This document shows positions 18,488 to 27,285 of a stretch of DNA of 64,000 bases, in pieces. The notes under the pieces were generated by a model that ran no database searches, was not told the DNA's origin, and saw nothing but the letters and a program-made list of their open reading frames with translations. The position numbers and the translations under genes were made by a program. Source of the DNA: Borreliella japonica (GTDB taxonomy: Bacteria; Spirochaetota; Spirochaetia; Borreliales; Borreliaceae); assembly GCF_900099615.1 (NCBI RefSeq), contig NZ_FMTE01000002.1, positions 306,730-370,729 of the forward strand, given 5' to 3'. Each line of letters starts with the position of its first letter. Within the stretch, counting starts at the first letter, position 1.

Positions 18488-19030
18488 CTATTGCTGCTGA
18501 TATTCGGGATCATATATTGTTGTATTTCTAAATTTAGAAAGCTCTCTAACGTCAAATAAATTTTCTACATCTAAAATAATAATAAACTTATTATTGCTCT
18601 TACCAATTCCTGAAATAAATTTTGAATTAAATCCTGATCCAATCTTGGGAGCATCATCAATACTAAATGGATCTAATTCAAGAACTTCATTAACATAATC
18701 TACCAAAATTCCAAGATTAAATTCATCTCCCTCGTAAACTAAAGTCAATATAATAATATTTGAAATATTAACTCCCTTATTTCTTTTTTTATCATCCTCA
18801 TCAACAAAGCGATCACTCATTCCGAATTGCTTTCGAATATCAATTATTGGAACAATTTTACCCCTATTGTTTATTATTCCTGCCATATAGCTGGGAGTCC
18901 TTGGGATTTTTGATATCTTAGTATATTCTAAAACCTCAACAACATATTTAATCTCAATAGCATAAAGCTCGTCTAAACTAAATAAAAGATACTGACTTAA
19001 AGAATCTTGCATATCTGAATCCACGCCCAT
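18488..19030 (-). CDS. cheW2: CheW-type coupling protein
   Basis: 180 residues. The CheW fold is visible from QYLLFSLDELYAIEIKYVVEVL (split about 12-33), through the conserved MAGIINNRGKIVPIIDI segment (about 51-67), to LGILVDYVNEVLEL near 115. The ATG at 19030 is chosen because AAAGGGGCG lies 5-6 bp upstream; the frame extends 51 bp further without a ribosome binding site. First gene of the leftward operon cheW-STAS-cheA-cheB-receptor-like-cheY. It couples receptors to CheA. The divergent gene on the other side starts 220 bp away across a repeat-rich spacer. Confidence 0.92.
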   Translation of the reverse strand: MGVDSDMQDSLSQYLLFSLDELYAIEIKYVVEVLEYTKISKIPRTPSYMAGIINNRGKIVPIIDIRKQFGMSDRFVDEDDKKRNKGVNISNIIILTLVYEGDEFNLGILVDYVNEVLELDPFSIDDAPKIGSGFNSKFISGIGKSNNKFIIILDVENLFDVRELSKFRNTTIYDPEYQQQ

Positions 19031-19110
19031 AAAACGCCCCTTTAAATGCAATCTAAATCGCAAATAGAATACTAATATCAAGATTAATATTACCTCATAT
19101 ATTCATAAAT

Positions 19111-19157
19111 ACAAATTAGAAATTACAAATTAGAAATTAATAAAATTTAATTTCTAA
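19111..19157. repeat. Tandem 14-bp repeat plus inverted repeat in a divergent promoter region
   Basis: ACAAATTAGAAATT occurs twice in direct tandem (19111-19138). The second copy also forms the left arm of an 11-bp perfect inverted repeat, TTAGAAATTAA (19130-19140) against 19147-19157, with a 6-nt loop. It lies between divergent cheW2 and the first paralogue of the exported trio, so it could be an operator or part of either promoter. That is inference. A TATAAT is present at about 19195. Confidence 0.5.
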
Positions 19158-19250
19158 TAAACAAAAAAGACACAATTTTAGCGGAATTCTATCTTATAAT
19201 TTAGATATAAAGTTGTAGTTTAATTTATATTAAACATAAAAAAGTTAACA

Positions 19251-19835
19251 ATGCAAAGTAGAAACAAACTAATAAGATTGCTAATAATTATTACATTATT
19301 TTTCAATGTTGAGACTATTTTCACAAATGAAAAATCTAAAAATAGCACAAATAATCCAAAAATAGACAATCTGAAAACAAAAACCAAGATAAAATTTGGC
19401 TTTATTCTGCCTTACCCTACTGCAATAGAATTCAGTATTAATAACTTTGATATTGGGATGGGGGTAACAATATTGAGTGTATCAGAATTTTTTCCAAAAT
19501 CACCAGCAGTATTACTATTTAAAACATATTTTGATTATATGTTCTTAAATTTAAGAATTAAAAATTCAAATTTTGTCTTTTTCTTGGGATCTGGCCTATT
19601 TTTTGAAATAGGCAAAGTTACAAACTCAAATTTAACAAACGTTCTTTCTGGGGTTACCTATAAAATAGGAGTAGGCTTGCCCTTAGGGATAATATATGAA
19701 GCTTATTATGATATTATTGAAATTATAATAAAAACAACACCATCAATTTTTATTGGCCAATTACCTAACGGAAATTTAATGTTCCCAATAAAAGGCAACT
19801 TCTCTATCGGAATAAAAGGCTCTCTTAAGATATAG
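19251..19835 (+). CDS. Exported beta-rich protein, paralogue 1 of 3
   Basis: 194 residues. An N-terminal signal-like segment (about 8-24) is followed by a low-complexity Asn/Lys linker, then alternating hydrophobic and glycine-rich strands suggesting a small beta-barrel or sandwich. FGFILPYPTAIEFSINNFDIG (in two overlapping parts, about 48-68) aligns with FGAGIILPLPIALQINIGSF in the next gene, so the genes are paralogues. No GXSXG is seen at the position where paralogue 3 has one. No good ribosome binding site precedes the ATG. It corresponds to B31 BB0564. Function unknown. Confidence 0.75.
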   Translation: MQSRNKLIRLLIIITLFFNVETIFTNEKSKNSTNNPKIDNLKTKTKIKFGFILPYPTAIEFSINNFDIGMGVTILSVSEFFPKSPAVLLFKTYFDYMFLNLRIKNSNFVFFLGSGLFFEIGKVTNSNLTNVLSGVTYKIGVGLPLGIIYEAYYDIIEIIIKTTPSIFIGQLPNGNLMFPIKGNFSIGIKGSLKI

Positions 19836-19912
19836 TTTTCACTTTTTAGATAAAAAAAATTATTGAACTAAAATTATTTTGAAAGCTAGAATGTTATACT
19901 TAGGAGGCTAAA

Positions 19913-20458
19913 ATGCTACACTTAGGAAATAGTAAAACAATAAGAACAACAATAATTATTGTATTAATTATTGTTTTATTAGTCCCAATATCAGGATTTG
20001 CTAATTCAAAAGAATCTGCAAGGGGTAAATTTGGAGCAGGAATTATACTTCCATTACCAATTGCTTTACAGATTAATATTGGAAGCTTTGATCTTGATAT
20101 TGGTCTTTACAGCGGAGTGAATAATTTATTTTCAGATTGGAAAACACTGTTTATAGCACTGGACTATATATTCTACATACATGTATTCCCGGGGGCTGCT
20201 AATATTTTAAATTTTTCAGTTGGAGCTGGGGGGTATGGAACAATATGGTTTTCAAGATTTGGCGGTAGTCAATCGGGCTCTGGACCAATGAGCATTGGAG
20301 CAAGATTGCCTTTGGCTTTAAATCTTGAAGTATTTAGAAAAAGATTCGACATATTTTTACGAATAGCTCCAGGACTTGGAATGAATATTTGGAGCGGCGG
20401 CGTTGGATTTAGATGGGAAGTATTTGCAGGATTGGGACTAAGATTCTGGTTTACTTAA
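19913..20458 (+). CDS. Exported beta-rich protein, paralogue 2 of 3
   Basis: 181 residues, starting 8 bp after AGGAGG's first base with good spacing. Signal peptide at about 10-30 (TTIIIVLIIVLLVPISGFA, likely cut after FA). The mature part alternates hydrophobic beta strands with glycine-rich turns (SVGAGGYGTIWFSRFGGS, FAGLGLRFWFT at the C-terminus). The terminal aromatic residue and strand pattern suggest outer-membrane or periplasmic location. It is paralogous to both flanking genes. Corresponds to B31 BB0563. Function unknown. Confidence 0.77.
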   Translation: MLHLGNSKTIRTTIIIVLIIVLLVPISGFANSKESARGKFGAGIILPLPIALQINIGSFDLDIGLYSGVNNLFSDWKTLFIALDYIFYIHVFPGAANILNFSVGAGGYGTIWFSRFGGSQSGSGPMSIGARLPLALNLEVFRKRFDIFLRIAPGLGMNIWSGGVGFRWEVFAGLGLRFWFT

Positions 20459-20613
20459 CAAGTATTCTTTTTTTTAAAAAGAATAATTGTTAAAAAATCA
20501 ACTCACTTCAAAAAGCTTAAACTCAAATTTAAGATAATCAAAAACTTATTTTTATTATTTTAAAATTCAAAAATAGAATATTATAATAATAAGACAAAAT
20601 TTGGGAGACAATA

Positions 20614-21153
20614 GTGAGAAAAATATTCATATTACTAATCATGATTACAAATATATCTACAAATGGTTTTGCAAGAGATTCATATTTAAATAGGGGTATT
20701 GGCTTTGGAGCAAGTGTTGGAAATCCAATTATTAACTTAATAATGTCATTTCCTTTTATTGACTTTGAAATAGGCTATGGTGGCAGCAATGGAATAAATT
20801 TATCGGGATTTAAACTTGAATCAAAATTTTATGATTTTAATTTATTAGCAATAGCAGCGCTTGATTTCATTTTTACAATATCTTTGATAAAAAAATTAAA
20901 TTTAGGAGTTGGGATAGGAGGAAATATAAGCCTATCATCTCACACATCTAAATTAATAAATATAGAATTGGGATTTGGAATACGAATTCCATTTGTTATT
21001 TTTTACGACATTACAGAAAACTTAGAAATAGGCATAAAAATAACACCATCAATAGAATTCATCTCAAACACAAGATCCCTTGCGCTTCACAAAGCCTACT
21101 CGGGCATAAAATCAAACCTTGCTGGAGGAATATTCGCTAAATACTATATCTAA
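20614..21153 (+). CDS. Exported beta-rich protein, paralogue 3 of 3, with a GXSXG motif
   Basis: 179 residues from a GTG preceded by GGGAGACAATA. Signal peptide at about 2-20 (ending NGFA). Near the mature N-terminus the sequence GFGASVGNP contains GASVG, matching the GXSXG lipase or esterase pattern; the two upstream paralogues lack it at this place. The counterpart in B. burgdorferi (BB0562) has, as I recall, been reported to have lipase activity and to matter when fatty acids are scarce. The remainder is beta-rich. It converges on gnd with 23 bp between stops. Confidence 0.82.
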   Translation: MRKIFILLIMITNISTNGFARDSYLNRGIGFGASVGNPIINLIMSFPFIDFEIGYGGSNGINLSGFKLESKFYDFNLLAIAALDFIFTISLIKKLNLGVGIGGNISLSSHTSKLINIELGFGIRIPFVIFYDITENLEIGIKITPSIEFISNTRSLALHKAYSGIKSNLAGGIFAKYYI

Positions 21154-21176
21154 ATCCGAATACTGACGCATTAAAT

Positions 21177-22571
21177 TTATTGCCAAGCACTATGAAAAAA
21201 TTCACCTCGTTTTGAGTCTAATCTTTCAAAAGAATGGGCACCAAAGAAGTCTCTTTGTGCTTGAATTAGGTTAGAAGGCAGGTAATTGGTAGAATAAGAA
21301 TCTAAAAACGAAAGACTGGCATAAAATGCGGGCAAAGAAATTCCAATTTCACTAGCCTTTGAAATTATTCTTCTCAAAGATTTGTGATTATTTTTTAATA
21401 AATCTAAAAAATAATCATCAAAAAGCAAATTAATAAGATGGGGATTTTTATCATAAGCTAATTTAATTTTATCTAAAAAACTACTGCGAATAATACAGCC
21501 TTCTCTCCAAACTAAAGAAATTTTACCCAAATTTAAATCCCAACCATAATTCGCAGATGCAGTCTTAAGCATCATAAAGCCTTGAGCATAAGCTACTATT
21601 TTTGAAACTAAAAGAGCATAATAAAGATCTAAAATCCAATCACTAAGCTCAAACTCAAAAGAAACAGTATCCATTTTAAGCAAATCGCTAGCAATAATCC
21701 TTTCATGTTTTAATCCTGACATAAATCTTGAAAAAACGGATTCAATAATTAAATTTACAGGCATACCAGACTCAAGAGCATCAATAGCTGTCCAAACACC
21801 AGTGCCTTTTTGATTTGCAATATCTAAAATCTTATCAACCAAATATTCATTATTTTCTTTATATCTAAGAATTTTAGAAGTTATTTCTAGCAAATACCCC
21901 GAAAGATCGCTTTCATTCCACTTTTCAAAAACTTCTGAAATTTTTGAATTATCTAAATTGAAAGCTTTTTTCATGAAAAAATAAACCTCGCTGATAAGTT
22001 GCATATCAGCATATTCTACCCCATTATGTATCATTTTAACATAATGTCCAGCGCCATTCTCTCCGATATAAGTCGAACAAACATCATTATTTTTAGTTTT
22101 AGCTGCAATTTTATTTAACATAGGCTCAAGAATTTCATAAGCTGATTTACTTCCTCCGTACATTAAAGCAGGCCCGAATCTTGCTCCCATCTCCCCTCCA
22201 GAAATTCCAAGTCCTACAAAATAAATGTCCTTAGCAAACAATTCTTTTTCCAATCTCATTGTATTCTTATAATGAGAATTTCCACCATCAACAATTATGT
22301 CCGATTTATTCAAAAAGGGCAAAATTTGTTCAACAACCTTTTCTACAGCCAAACTTGTCACCATTAAAATGATTTTTCTTGGGGTTTTCAAGCTTTTAAC
22401 AAAAGACTCAACATCTTTAAAGCCATTTATCTTTTTATTAGAATTTTGTTTAACAAAAACCTCAGTTTTTTCGCTATCTCTATTGTAAACAGAAACATTA
22501 AAACCGTTATCAGCAATATTTAAAGCTAAATTACCTCCCATAACACCAAGACCATAAATTCCTACATCCAT
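21177..22571 (-). CDS. gnd: 6-phosphogluconate dehydrogenase, decarboxylating
   Basis: Oxidises 6-phosphogluconate to ribulose 5-phosphate with NADP in the oxidative pentose-phosphate path. 464 residues. The Rossmann motif is GLGVMGGNLALNI at the N-terminus. The substrate-binding segments are GGEMGARFGPALMYGG (about 128-143) and HYVKMIHNGVEYADMQLISE (about 184-203), which holds the catalytic Lys. The all-helical C-terminal domain is full length. AAGGAG stands 6 bp before the ATG. The product feeds PRPP synthesis (prs, this window). Confidence 0.97.
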   Translation of the reverse strand: MDVGIYGLGVMGGNLALNIADNGFNVSVYNRDSEKTEVFVKQNSNKKINGFKDVESFVKSLKTPRKIILMVTSLAVEKVVEQILPFLNKSDIIVDGGNSHYKNTMRLEKELFAKDIYFVGLGISGGEMGARFGPALMYGGSKSAYEILEPMLNKIAAKTKNNDVCSTYIGENGAGHYVKMIHNGVEYADMQLISEVYFFMKKAFNLDNSKISEVFEKWNESDLSGYLLEITSKILRYKENNEYLVDKILDIANQKGTGVWTAIDALESGMPVNLIIESVFSRFMSGLKHERIIASDLLKMDTVSFEFELSDWILDLYYALLVSKIVAYAQGFMMLKTASANYGWDLNLGKISLVWREGCIIRSSFLDKIKLAYDKNPHLINLLFDDYFLDLLKNNHKSLRRIISKASEIGISLPAFYASLSFLDSYSTNYLPSNLIQAQRDFFGAHSFERLDSKRGEFFHSAWQ

Positions 22572-22682
22572 TGCATTCTCCTTGATTCTAATTTTCTATT
22601 TTAAACAAATTGCTTTATTTATTATTTTAGATTATGTTATATTATAAAAAAAGTAAAGATTAAATTGAAAAGGAAAATTTGC

Positions 22683-24533
22683 ATGAAAAAACAATTTGAT
22701 ACAGAAGTGAATGATTTGCTTTATTTAATCATACACTCTCTTTACTCCCATAAGGAAATATTCTTAAGAGAATTGATATCAAATGCGTCTGACGCTATTG
22801 ATAAACTCAAGTTTTTAAGCTTGACAAATGAAAAATTCAAAAACATTGCCCTAGAACCAAAAATAGAAATAACATTTGATGATAAAAGCCTTCTAATTAA
22901 GGACAATGGAATTGGAATGAATGAACAAGATTTGATTAATCATCTTGGTGTAATTGCAAAATCAGGAACTAAAGAATTTATTAATAATTTAAAACAAGAT
23001 GAAAAAAAATCTGCAAGTTTAATTGGCCAGTTTGGAGTTGGATTTTACAGTGCATTCATAGTCTCAGAAAAAGTAGAAGTTACATCAAAAAAAACACTAG
23101 AAAGCGATGCTTATGTTTGGTCTAGCGATGGTAAAACGGGATATGAAATAAAAAAAGCAACAAAAGAAGAATCAGGAACAGAAATAAAGCTTTATCTTAA
23201 TAAAGAAGGACTTGATTATACCAATAAATGGAAAATTCAAGAAATTGTCAAAAAATATTCAAATCACATAAATTATCCCATTTATATAAAATATAGCGAA
23301 CCTATAATGAAGGATGGAAAACAAGAAGGAGTAGAAGAAAAAGAAGAAAAAATAAATGAAACCACTGCTCTTTGGACAAAAAATAAAAACGAAATTAAAG
23401 CAGAAGAATATAATGAATTTTATAAAAATACAACTTTTGATTATGAAAATCCATTAATGCATATTCATACAAAAGCTGAAGGAAATTTGGAATATACTAA
23501 CTTATTTTATATCCCAAGTAAAGCTCCTTATGATTTATATTACCCAAACACTAAACCTGGGGTAAAGCTATTTATAAACAGAATTTTTATTACAGATTCT
23601 GAAGGCAGTTTGCTTCCAAACTATCTAAGATTTATAAAAGGGATTATAGACTGCCAAGATTTACCTCTAAATGTAAGCAGAGAAATTTTACAACAAAATA
23701 AAATTTTGTCTAAAATAAAATCGTCTTCTGTAAAAAAAATACTAAGCGAGCTTGAAAAGCTAAGCAAAAAAAATCCTGAAAAATTTTCAGAATTCTCTAA
23801 AGAATTTGGAAGATGCATTAAAGAAGGTGTTTATTCAGACTTTGAAAACAGAGAAAAGCTTATATCATTGATAAGATTTAAATCTTCAAGTATAGATGGA
23901 TTTGTGTCTTTCAAAGAATACAAAGAAAGAATGAATGAAAACCAAAAAAGCATTTACTATATAACGGGTGGCAAAGAAAATATATTAAAAGAAAATCCAA
24001 TAGTAAGCGCTTATAAAGAAAAGGGATTTGAAATTCTAATCATGGATGATGAACTTGATGAGGCTATTTTAAATCTAATTCCAGAATACGAAGGATTAAA
24101 ACTAAAAGCAATAAACAAAAATGAAACTAGTAATGAATTGAAGGACGAAAATTTCAAAAAAATTGAAGAAGAGTTTAAAGATATTCTTACAAAAGTAAAA
24201 GAAATCCTTAAGGACCACATAAAGGAAGTTAATCTCTCGGCAACATTAATAAAAGAGCCTTCAGCAATAATCGTTGATAACAATGACCCAACTTACCAAA
24301 TGCAAAAAATCATGCTGTCAATGGGACAAGAAGTAAAAGAAATTAAACCAATACTTGAATTAAACCCTAATAACAAAATAGTCCGAAATTTAAAAAATCT
24401 AGAGCCTGAAAAATTAGAAAAAACAAGCATTCTTCTTTTTGAGGAAGCTCTTCTAACTTCAGGAATGCCTAGCAAAAATCCAGGAAAATTCATAAACATA
24501 ATAAACGAATTTCTAGAAAAAGACTTGTTATGA
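22683..24533 (+). CDS. htpG: Hsp90-family chaperone HtpG
   Basis: 616 residues, close to the bacterial norm. The GHKL ATPase domain has the N-box Glu/Asn in ELISNASDAIDKL (about 29-41), DNGIGM (about 73-78) and GQFGVGFYSAF. The middle domain keeps the catalytic-loop Arg in LPLNVSREILQQ (about 324-335). The dimerisation domain ends normally with FINIINEFLEKDLL. The ATG at 22683 is chosen over a TTG at 22665 because AAAAGGA lies between them. A hairpin after the stop separates it from convergent crr. Confidence 0.97.
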   Translation: MKKQFDTEVNDLLYLIIHSLYSHKEIFLRELISNASDAIDKLKFLSLTNEKFKNIALEPKIEITFDDKSLLIKDNGIGMNEQDLINHLGVIAKSGTKEFINNLKQDEKKSASLIGQFGVGFYSAFIVSEKVEVTSKKTLESDAYVWSSDGKTGYEIKKATKEESGTEIKLYLNKEGLDYTNKWKIQEIVKKYSNHINYPIYIKYSEPIMKDGKQEGVEEKEEKINETTALWTKNKNEIKAEEYNEFYKNTTFDYENPLMHIHTKAEGNLEYTNLFYIPSKAPYDLYYPNTKPGVKLFINRIFITDSEGSLLPNYLRFIKGIIDCQDLPLNVSREILQQNKILSKIKSSSVKKILSELEKLSKKNPEKFSEFSKEFGRCIKEGVYSDFENREKLISLIRFKSSSIDGFVSFKEYKERMNENQKSIYYITGGKENILKENPIVSAYKEKGFEILIMDDELDEAILNLIPEYEGLKLKAINKNETSNELKDENFKKIEEEFKDILTKVKEILKDHIKEVNLSATLIKEPSAIIVDNNDPTYQMQKIMLSMGQEVKEIKPILELNPNNKIVRNLKNLEPEKLEKTSILLFEEALLTSGMPSKNPGKFINIINEFLEKDLL

Positions 24534-24542
24534 TTGAAATCA

Positions 24543-24571
24543 AAAGAGAGAGGGTTTAAAGCTCTCTCTTT
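24543..24571. terminator. Bidirectional terminator-like hairpin between htpG and crr
   Basis: A perfect 10-bp stem, AAAGAGAGAG (24543-24552) with CTCTCTCTTT (24562-24571), and a 9-nt loop lie exactly between two convergent stop codons. T-rich sequence follows on both strands (CTACTTTTTAA rightward, TTTTGATTTC leftward). Probably ends both transcripts. Confidence 0.7.
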
Positions 24572-25141
24572 CTACTTTTTAACTCGCAATACTAAATCTT
24601 TTCCTGCTGTAACAGACTTTGTTTGAGATATTTTATGTCTAATTTCTTCTGTCAAAACAGTTGAAGACAACAAAATATATTCAGTATCATTTTCGAGTCT
24701 TCCAAAAGAATATTCTATGCTTGAAACTTCATCAGAATTTGCAATAACAACTGGGGTAATAACGGATTCTGAATGCTCTTTTAAATATTCAAGATCGAGC
24801 CTAATAATAACTTCACCTTGTTTAACATTAATGCCTTCCTCAGCAACTCTTGTAAAGCCCTTGCCATTTAAATTAAGAGTATTAATTCCAAAATGAACAA
24901 AAATTTCAACACCCTCTTTAGTTTCAAGGCTAAAAGCATGATTGGTTTTAAAAATTTTACCTATTTTCCCATCACAAGGCGCCAGCAATTCATTACTTGT
25001 TGGAAGAATTGCAATTCCATCACCAACTATTTTTTCAGCAAATGCTTCATCAGGAACCTTATCAATTGACATAACTTTTCCACTAATCGGAGCAATCAAA
25101 TCCAATGTAGCGGTTTTTTTAAAAAAATCTAAAAACCCCAT
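24572..25141 (-). CDS. crr: PTS glucose-type enzyme IIA (Crr)
   Basis: 189 residues. Phosphoryl carrier between HPr and a membrane IIBC. The IIA-Glc fold is clear: LDLIAPISGKVM (14-25), H68 in TNHAFSLET and the phosphorylated His H83 in IFVHFGINT. A tail of about 25 residues beyond the usual length is present. AGGAG lies 8 bp before the ATG. It starts 2 bp after the ptsI stop, so ptsH-ptsI-crr form one leftward operon. No dedicated IIBC is adjacent. Confidence 0.95.
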   Translation of the reverse strand: MGFLDFFKKTATLDLIAPISGKVMSIDKVPDEAFAEKIVGDGIAILPTSNELLAPCDGKIGKIFKTNHAFSLETKEGVEIFVHFGINTLNLNGKGFTRVAEEGINVKQGEVIIRLDLEYLKEHSESVITPVVIANSDEVSSIEYSFGRLENDTEYILLSSTVLTEEIRHKISQTKSVTAGKDLVLRVKK

Positions 25142-25143
25142 AA

Positions 25144-26865
25144 CTAATCTCCTATAAATTTATCAAAATAACTTAAAGTTTCTTGCTTAGAATTGCTGTT
25201 TAAAACTCTATTTGCCAATTCTTCCAATTCCATTATTGTATACTTTTTAAGTAAATATTTAATTCTAAGTGTAGCACTAGGAATCATACTCAAAGATCTA
25301 AATCCAAGACCTACAAGAAGCAAAGCTCCAGCATCATCTCCTCCAAGTTCGCCACAAACAGACACATCGATTCCAGAACTAACTCCATCATCAAGAACCT
25401 TTTTGATTAATTTCAACACAGCAGGATTATATTTGTCATATAAATTTGATATTTTTTGATTACCACGATCAACAGCTAAAACATATTGGGTTAAATCGTT
25501 AGTCCCTATACTAAAAAAATTCAATTTATTGGCAAGTTTAGAGGAAATTAAAGCTGCAGAAGGAACTTCTATCATACAACCCACTTCCAAATTTTCATCA
25601 AAAGGTAAACCTCTAGACTTCAAACTGATTTTTGCATTACTCACAAAATGTTCGATCGTTTCAATCTCTTCATATATTGTAAGCATAGGCACCATTACCC
25701 TTATCTTCCCATAATGACTGGCCCTAAAAATAGCATTAAATTGCGCTTGGATCAATTCTTCATATTCCTTATACATCCTAAGTGCTCTAAAACCCAAAAA
25801 GGGATTTTCCTCTTTCTTAAAATTAAGATAGGAAATTTCCTTATCCCCACCAACATCAAGAGTACGAATCGTAACAACCCCTTTTTTTTCCATTGTATCT
25901 ATAACTCTCTTATAAGTTTCAAACTGCTCATCTTCTGTTGGAGGTTGTAAAGATTTCATATATAAAAATTCTGTCCTAAAAAGACCTATTCCAGCAACAC
26001 CATATTTATTAACATATGCAATATCAACAGGTGTTCCAATATTTGCCTTTAAAAATACTTTTACGCCATCTTTCGTTTCAGCATCTTTATCTTTTAAAGA
26101 AAAAAGCTCTTTTTCCATCTCTACTTGACGCAAAATCTTGCTTTCATAAAGATCAAGCTCATCAGAAGAGGGATTTTTAATAACAATAGAAGATATTGCG
26201 TCAATGACTATCTTATCACCATCCTTTAACGCATCAATATCTAACAAAGTCATAACAAGCGCTGGAAGCCCCATTGTTCTTGCCAAAATAGCAGCATGGG
26301 AAGTTTCTCCTCCAACTGCAGTTAAAAACCCTTTAACATAATTTAAGTCAAATTGCATGGTATCAGATGGGGTTAATTCCTCGGTAACAAGAATAATGTC
26401 TTTATTAATCTCAGAAAAATCGGTTACTTGGCCTAAAATAATAGAAATTAATCTATTCCTAATGTCTTTATAATCAGACGCTCTTTCTTTTAAATAAGGA
26501 TCTTTATAATCTTCTACACTTTTAACCAAATTTTCAAACGCTAAATAAATAGAATAAGCAGCGCTATAATTTTCCTTTGTAATAAGCTCAATAACAAACT
26601 CAGAAAATTCATCGTCTTCAACAATCAATACCTGACCTTCAAAAATACCCTTCTTGTCATCTCCAAATTGAAACACAGCTTTTCTCTCAAGATCCTTAAG
26701 TGCTTCAATTGCTTTTGACTTAGCTTTATTGAATTTTGATATCTCGCTATCAACTTGAGAAAAGCTGATTTTTTCTCTACTTACAATTTTATCAAAATTT
26801 TTCCTAATACAAAGAACTTCTCCAATACCTATCCCCTTGGATATTCTTTTACCCGATAAAGTCAT
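25144..26865 (-). CDS. ptsI: PTS enzyme I
   Basis: Takes phosphate from PEP and passes it to HPr. 573 residues. The active His lies in GGETSHAAILART (His about 190). The PEP-binding TIM-barrel domain contains GIGLFRTEFLYM and RTLDVGGDKEISY, the catalytic Arg-Asp region, and SIGTNDLTQYVLAVDR. The catalytic Cys is in VSVCGELGGDD (about 502). The ATG follows AAGGATTTAAATT. It lies 20 bp after ptsH and 2 bp before crr. Confidence 0.97.
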   Translation of the reverse strand: MTLSGKRISKGIGIGEVLCIRKNFDKIVSREKISFSQVDSEISKFNKAKSKAIEALKDLERKAVFQFGDDKKGIFEGQVLIVEDDEFSEFVIELITKENYSAAYSIYLAFENLVKSVEDYKDPYLKERASDYKDIRNRLISIILGQVTDFSEINKDIILVTEELTPSDTMQFDLNYVKGFLTAVGGETSHAAILARTMGLPALVMTLLDIDALKDGDKIVIDAISSIVIKNPSSDELDLYESKILRQVEMEKELFSLKDKDAETKDGVKVFLKANIGTPVDIAYVNKYGVAGIGLFRTEFLYMKSLQPPTEDEQFETYKRVIDTMEKKGVVTIRTLDVGGDKEISYLNFKKEENPFLGFRALRMYKEYEELIQAQFNAIFRASHYGKIRVMVPMLTIYEEIETIEHFVSNAKISLKSRGLPFDENLEVGCMIEVPSAALISSKLANKLNFFSIGTNDLTQYVLAVDRGNQKISNLYDKYNPAVLKLIKKVLDDGVSSGIDVSVCGELGGDDAGALLLVGLGFRSLSMIPSATLRIKYLLKKYTIMELEELANRVLNSNSKQETLSYFDKFIGD

Positions 26866-26885
26866 AATTTAAATCCTTCTAAAAT

Positions 26886-27146
26886 TCATTCCTTAAAAGA
26901 TTCGATAAGCTCTGCAAGCTCTAAAGCAGCAATCTCTTCATCCTCACCCTCAGCACATATTAAAAGTTTTTTACCTGATGACAATTCCAAAGTTTGAAGC
27001 CTGAACAAACTTTTCCCGCTAACAGACTTTCCATCAGACTCTATTGTTATCTCACTAGAATATTCTTTAGCCTTTTTTACAAAAGTTGACGCAGGCCTAA
27101 CATGTAAACCGTTTACAGCCTTAATAATTGCTTCTTTTTTTACCAT
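26886..27146 (-). CDS. ptsH: PTS phosphocarrier HPr
   Basis: 86 residues. The phosphorylated His is H15 in GLHVRPAS, and Ser46 in GKSLFRL occupies the regulatory position used by HPr kinase in other bacteria; whether it is phosphorylated here cannot be read from the window. GAGGGG precedes the ATG. First gene of the leftward ptsH-ptsI-crr operon. A TATAAT at 27200-27205 on the minus strand is a possible -10, without a convincing -35. Confidence 0.95.
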   Translation of the reverse strand: MVKKEAIIKAVNGLHVRPASTFVKKAKEYSSEITIESDGKSVSGKSLFRLQTLELSSGKKLLICAEGEDEEIAALELAELIESFKE

Positions 27147-27285
27147 AAGTACAGAAACCCCTCATTATAAATATTATTTTTTTTTGATTAACTTTTTACA
27201 TTATAATACATAAAAATAAATTACATATTTCCTTTACATAAGAAATATAACATAATAAAGATAGTAATTAAACTTATTCAAGCCA

